Origin: Lojkania enalia
Lineage: Eukaryota; Ascomycota; Dothideomycetes; Pleosporales
NCBI GenBank assembly: GCA_010094045.1
Contig: ML986602.1
Span: 186,001 to 250,000 of the forward strand
Direction of reading: 5' to 3'
Length of the DNA: 64,000 nucleotides
Positions 60,827 to 64,000 of the stretch are shown in pieces. The notes below the pieces were generated by a model. It worked only from the letters and a program-made list of their open reading frames with translations. It had not been told where the DNA came from and ran no database searches. The position numbers and the translations under genes are program-made. Positions within the stretch are counted from its first letter, which is position 1, and every line of letters starts with the position of its first letter.

Positions 60827-63375
60827 ATGTCGCCGTTCGCCCCCATTGTCTGTATCGTAGATTTCCACCATGCGAGGTCTGTCACCCCGCCGGCGCATGT
60901 ACGCCGCAGTGCACTTCTGGCCACGATGGCTAACGCGTGGGTGCAGGGGCCCGGAGGTTGAGAAATGGCTGGGCGTCGAAGAGGGCACCGACCCTGCCCG
61001 CGATAATGATTGGTCGCTGCTTCCATTCATGGCGCTGAGCGACGGAGCGCACGCGTAGGTTCTGCAGCTCTCCTGTCTGATTTCAACGGCACCAATTGCC
61101 CTCACCGCACTACGCCCCATACCGTTCCGCTCTGGAGACGACTGACTCTGAGGGAGGGTAGATCCGCAGAGGACTTCTCGTACTTCACCCTGCGACGCGA
61201 AGCTACCAGCGCCGCCCCCGCAACGAGCCTCTTTGGCATATCATGCACCCGACAGTTAGATTCGAATGAGTTGATAAACCGGCCCGCAGATGTTACACGG
61301 AGTACAGTGCAGAAGGCGGTCGTTGTCATCAGTGATAGTCCCCAGCATTTTGGTGCCATCAAGGCGCAGCTGGGTGTGGTGACGGCAGCTTGGTTTGCAC
61401 AAAAGTATGTGGAGTCTGAGTGTCCCTTCAGATAATCCCCTTACGGGGGCTTGCATTTTCGGGGACCACAGTGCTGAGACACTCGTAGGGATTTTACGGA
61501 CTTGGAGATCTTGCAGCGATTCCAGGAGAGTCTACCCATCCTGTTGAAGAATCAAGAAGGGGAAATGGACCACTATTTCGGTATGTACTTTCCAAAACTA
61601 CCCACTCACCTCTAATTAGACCAGGGATATCACTTCGAGAATTTATACACGAGTTCAAATGGCAAACATTAGTACTTTTCAAAGCGGCTTTGCTTCAGCC
61701 GAAGGTACGTCCGCCGAAACGATCCGACAACAAGGTCTTACTTATACCAGATGCTCTTTTTTGGATCTCATTGCGAGAGACTATGCATGATGCAGTTTGC
61801 TTTAATTTCATTGATACCCGGCCTTATTCGCCACCTTCAGGATTCTGCAGACCCGAAATTCAACTCCTATGAAGAGACTCTGGTCATGCCTACTTCACTT
61901 CAAACATCTAAACGTCCGTCGTGTGAGTTCCCCCGGCCAGGGATCTGAGCATTTCTGACAGTGTAAAGTACTCGCATATATGGGCCTACCGCTCCAGCTT
62001 TTCGGCCAAGGTTCGCTGTTCGGACCCTACACTCCACTCCAACAGCTCGACATATTGGCAGACAAGGGCACCAAATCATATATAGTTGGCTCTACCAATT
62101 CTCTCCTACTTCAGCAGAAAGATCGATACAGCGACATCCTCATAAATCTAGACGATCATACAGTAAATATCACATCAAGTTCGCTTCGCCAAGCACTTGT
62201 GTTATCCACACCAGACAGGAGATGGATCGATTTCTTAACACAAACTGTTAATGACACTTGGGATGAATCTGACCCAAGCAGACCCAAAGACCATGGGTAC
62301 GCCGGTAGCGAGGAGTTCATTCGCATGCAGTTCGAAGAGTATCTTCTTGCGTTGCTTGCTGCTGTCAAGTACAAGCTGTACATTGAGAAAAACAAGGATA
62401 GGGAAAATTTCATATCTGACTACGAAGGCGATCCATCGGCTGAATTTTCTAACGACTGGATCGAGGCTTGGATGAAAACGGAGAATTTCCGGATTTTCAA
62501 TAAATTCACTGATTCGCACCTATTCGACATCACCGACCCCAAACATCCCTGTTCCGGGGGATTGAGTATTGAAGATGTTCAAAGAAGATTAGCACAGTAC
62601 GTTATCCTTTCCCTTACCCCATCCTAGTCCGACTAAATAGCCCAGTCTCTTCTCCGACTCTACCTTTCAAATTGTTACCTTTAGCGTCTGTGTGCTGATT
62701 CTAGCGTGGCGCATAGGCAAGTAGCGGAAATGCATCTCGACGAACGGTTGGAGAGGTCTCGTGAAGTTATCGGAAAGCAATTGGCTGTAGGGCAGAAGAA
62801 GGTCTCTTCTGCTTTCAATAACCTGTGGGCGGAAATGGAGGCCATGCGCGAAGCTCAAAGGAAACGGGCGGAAGAGCAACGGCTGGCAAAGGAGAGTGAG
62901 CCGTCCAGTCCAACTGGTGATAAGCATGGAGGTTCCATAGGTGGACGATGTGAGTCATGAGTCCTCCGACTATATATATATATATATATATATGTATCAT
63001 AAATGTGCTAATATACTGGGGACAGTTGTTAAACCGGACTTCACCACCGCGCAAGCAAATCTTCAGGCAGCGTCTAAAAGCGCGGGCGCATACCTCTCAT
63101 CTTGGGGTGCCTGGGCTAATGAAAAGAAGAAAGGCTGGGGCGGCAAGAGTGCGACGTCAACCCCGCTCAACTCACCGCCACCGCCGACTACTCCTACACC
63201 TGGGGACCTTAAGCGCGCGGAGCAGTTCAGAAGGGAGAAGGGCCCGGTGGGTGATGAACCGCTTTCGAGTGCCAGGACGGCACCGCCGGATGTCCAGGCT
63301 GCCGCCCAACGAGAGAGCTTGTTCTTTGATGCGGAGAATGAAGGGACGAAGAGTAAGGAGACCAGGATTCGATAA
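60827..63375 (+). CDS. avl9: Avl9 homologue (late secretory pathway, DENN-like)
   Basis: Spliced model: join(60827..60876, 60947..61054, 61162..61404, 61489..61580, 61625..61704, 61751..61922, 61969..62596, 62705..62949, 63026..63375), 655 aa. MSPFAPIVCIVDFHHARGPEVEKWLG, LLPFMALSDGAHA and EDFSYFTLRRE are the Avl9 opening. FGSHCERLCMMQFALISLIPGLI and LLAYMGLPLQLFGQGSLFGPYTPLQQLD follow. Residues ~455-530 form a charged coiled-coil-like stretch. The C-terminal ~120 are Ser/Pro/Lys-rich. Avl9 works in post-Golgi exocytic transport. Eight introns were needed to recover the protein; all keep the frame, which makes this model fairly secure although several exons are under 100 bp. One intron holds a TA microsatellite. 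Confidence 0.9.
62971..62993. repeat. (TA)n microsatellite inside an AVL9 intron
   Basis: About 11 TA units start about 20 bases after the donor of intron 8 (62950-63025). The length may vary between strains without changing the protein. Confidence 0.8.
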
Positions 63376-64000
63376 TGATAAGCGAAAAATGGAGATTCTA
63401 ATGACTACGGCCGCGAAGATGCGAGATACCTTTACATTGTGGAAGGTGGTGATATGTCGTTTGGTGCGTCTTGAGCTGGAGTTGTGTTGCACGGTATGAG
63501 GCAAGATTAATTATATCCCGTATCCATATCCGCAAGGATTGGCTATTTTGTGTGGATGCTGCTGGAGATTTGTCGGCGGTGTTTTATTCCTGCCTTTGTC
63601 TGGCGTTGTCGTGTCGCTGGCCTGCATGATCCCTGACAAGACTGGAATGTACTAGGGAAAGACATGCATGGAACTTAGCTAATGACCGTGTGATGTGCAT
63701 GTAGAAATCTATGCCCACTATTGCTCTTCCCGTTCTTGCGTCCGATATGTCAGTAGAGGGAGCCCCCAGCTTTACTCGTCGAACCGTTTAAAATCTCGAT
63801 CTTCTATTTTGTCCAAGAGAAGAATATGATTATGACATGACAAAGAGTAGTAGATCCAAATCAAGAAAAAAAAAAAATATTATTAAACATCCACAGGGGA
63901 CTAGATGAATAGAAGCTCATACCCCACTCTCTCGCTCCATCTATCAATCCACCAATCACTCAAAAACCGAAACGCGCCAAATCCACACGTACGTATTATT
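63376..64000. other. Right-end intergenic sequence
   Basis: 3' flank of AVL9; an A run at about 63866-63877. No gene recognised before the window ends. Confidence 0.5.

Overview
The window is nuclear DNA of a filamentous ascomycete (Pezizomycotina). The evidence is short spliceosomal introns (mostly 45-110 bp, GT..AG with CTAAC/CTGAC-like branch sites), compact genes on both strands, long A/T and C/T tracts between genes, and clear fungal orthologues: a class VI/VII chitin synthase, a GNA-3-type G-alpha, a HOG1 MAP kinase, BOS1, BST1, EAF7 and MAK32. There are no prokaryotic operons, no rRNA or tRNA gene that I could recognise, and no intact transposon. I cannot fix the class or species. Gene models were spliced by hand by matching intron borders to reading frame and family knowledge, and none is backed by transcript data.

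Left part (0-17.3 kb): a hypothetical protein; BOS1 (Golgi Qb-SNARE) and BST1 (GPI inositol-deacylase), both on the minus strand and both in the early secretory pathway; a 2.3 kb spacer with a decayed membrane-protein relic; an acyltransferase-3 membrane protein; a GCP6-like gamma-tubulin complex protein head to head with the NuA4 subunit EAF7; and an F-box/leucine-rich-like gene that appears frameshifted near its end. Next (17.3-27.2 kb): a 9-cysteine small secreted protein, an Egt2-like PLP C-S lyase, a fungal signal-peptide/one-TM protein, and a large kinase-fold protein with destroyed catalytic motifs.

Middle (28.7-36.0 kb): a tightly packed block with alternating orientation: mL44 <- -> small one-TM protein -> <- MAK32-like sugar kinase <- -> SRV2/CAP, then a TM plus DUF7730-like protein. 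A 5 kb gene-poor stretch leads to the chitin synthase (41.0-43.8 kb), whose leader carries minimal upstream ORFs. From 43.8 to 54.0 kb coding density is very low: one or two small Ser/Pro-rich proteins and simple repeats. The right part holds signalling and secretion genes: the group III G-alpha and HOG1 are divergent across 3.3 kb with a tandem AGGGG array, followed by AVL9 (late secretion, DENN-like).

Functional themes are vesicle traffic (BOS1, BST1, AVL9), growth, wall and cytoskeleton (chitin synthase, SRV2, gamma-tubulin complex), and cAMP/stress signalling (G-alpha, SRV2, HOG1). No biosynthetic cluster or new multi-gene system was found. The best leads are the pseudokinase, the secreted cysteine protein, the start-codon-only exon of BOS1, the F-box frameshift, the G-alpha/HOG1 regulatory gap, and the chitin synthase leader.
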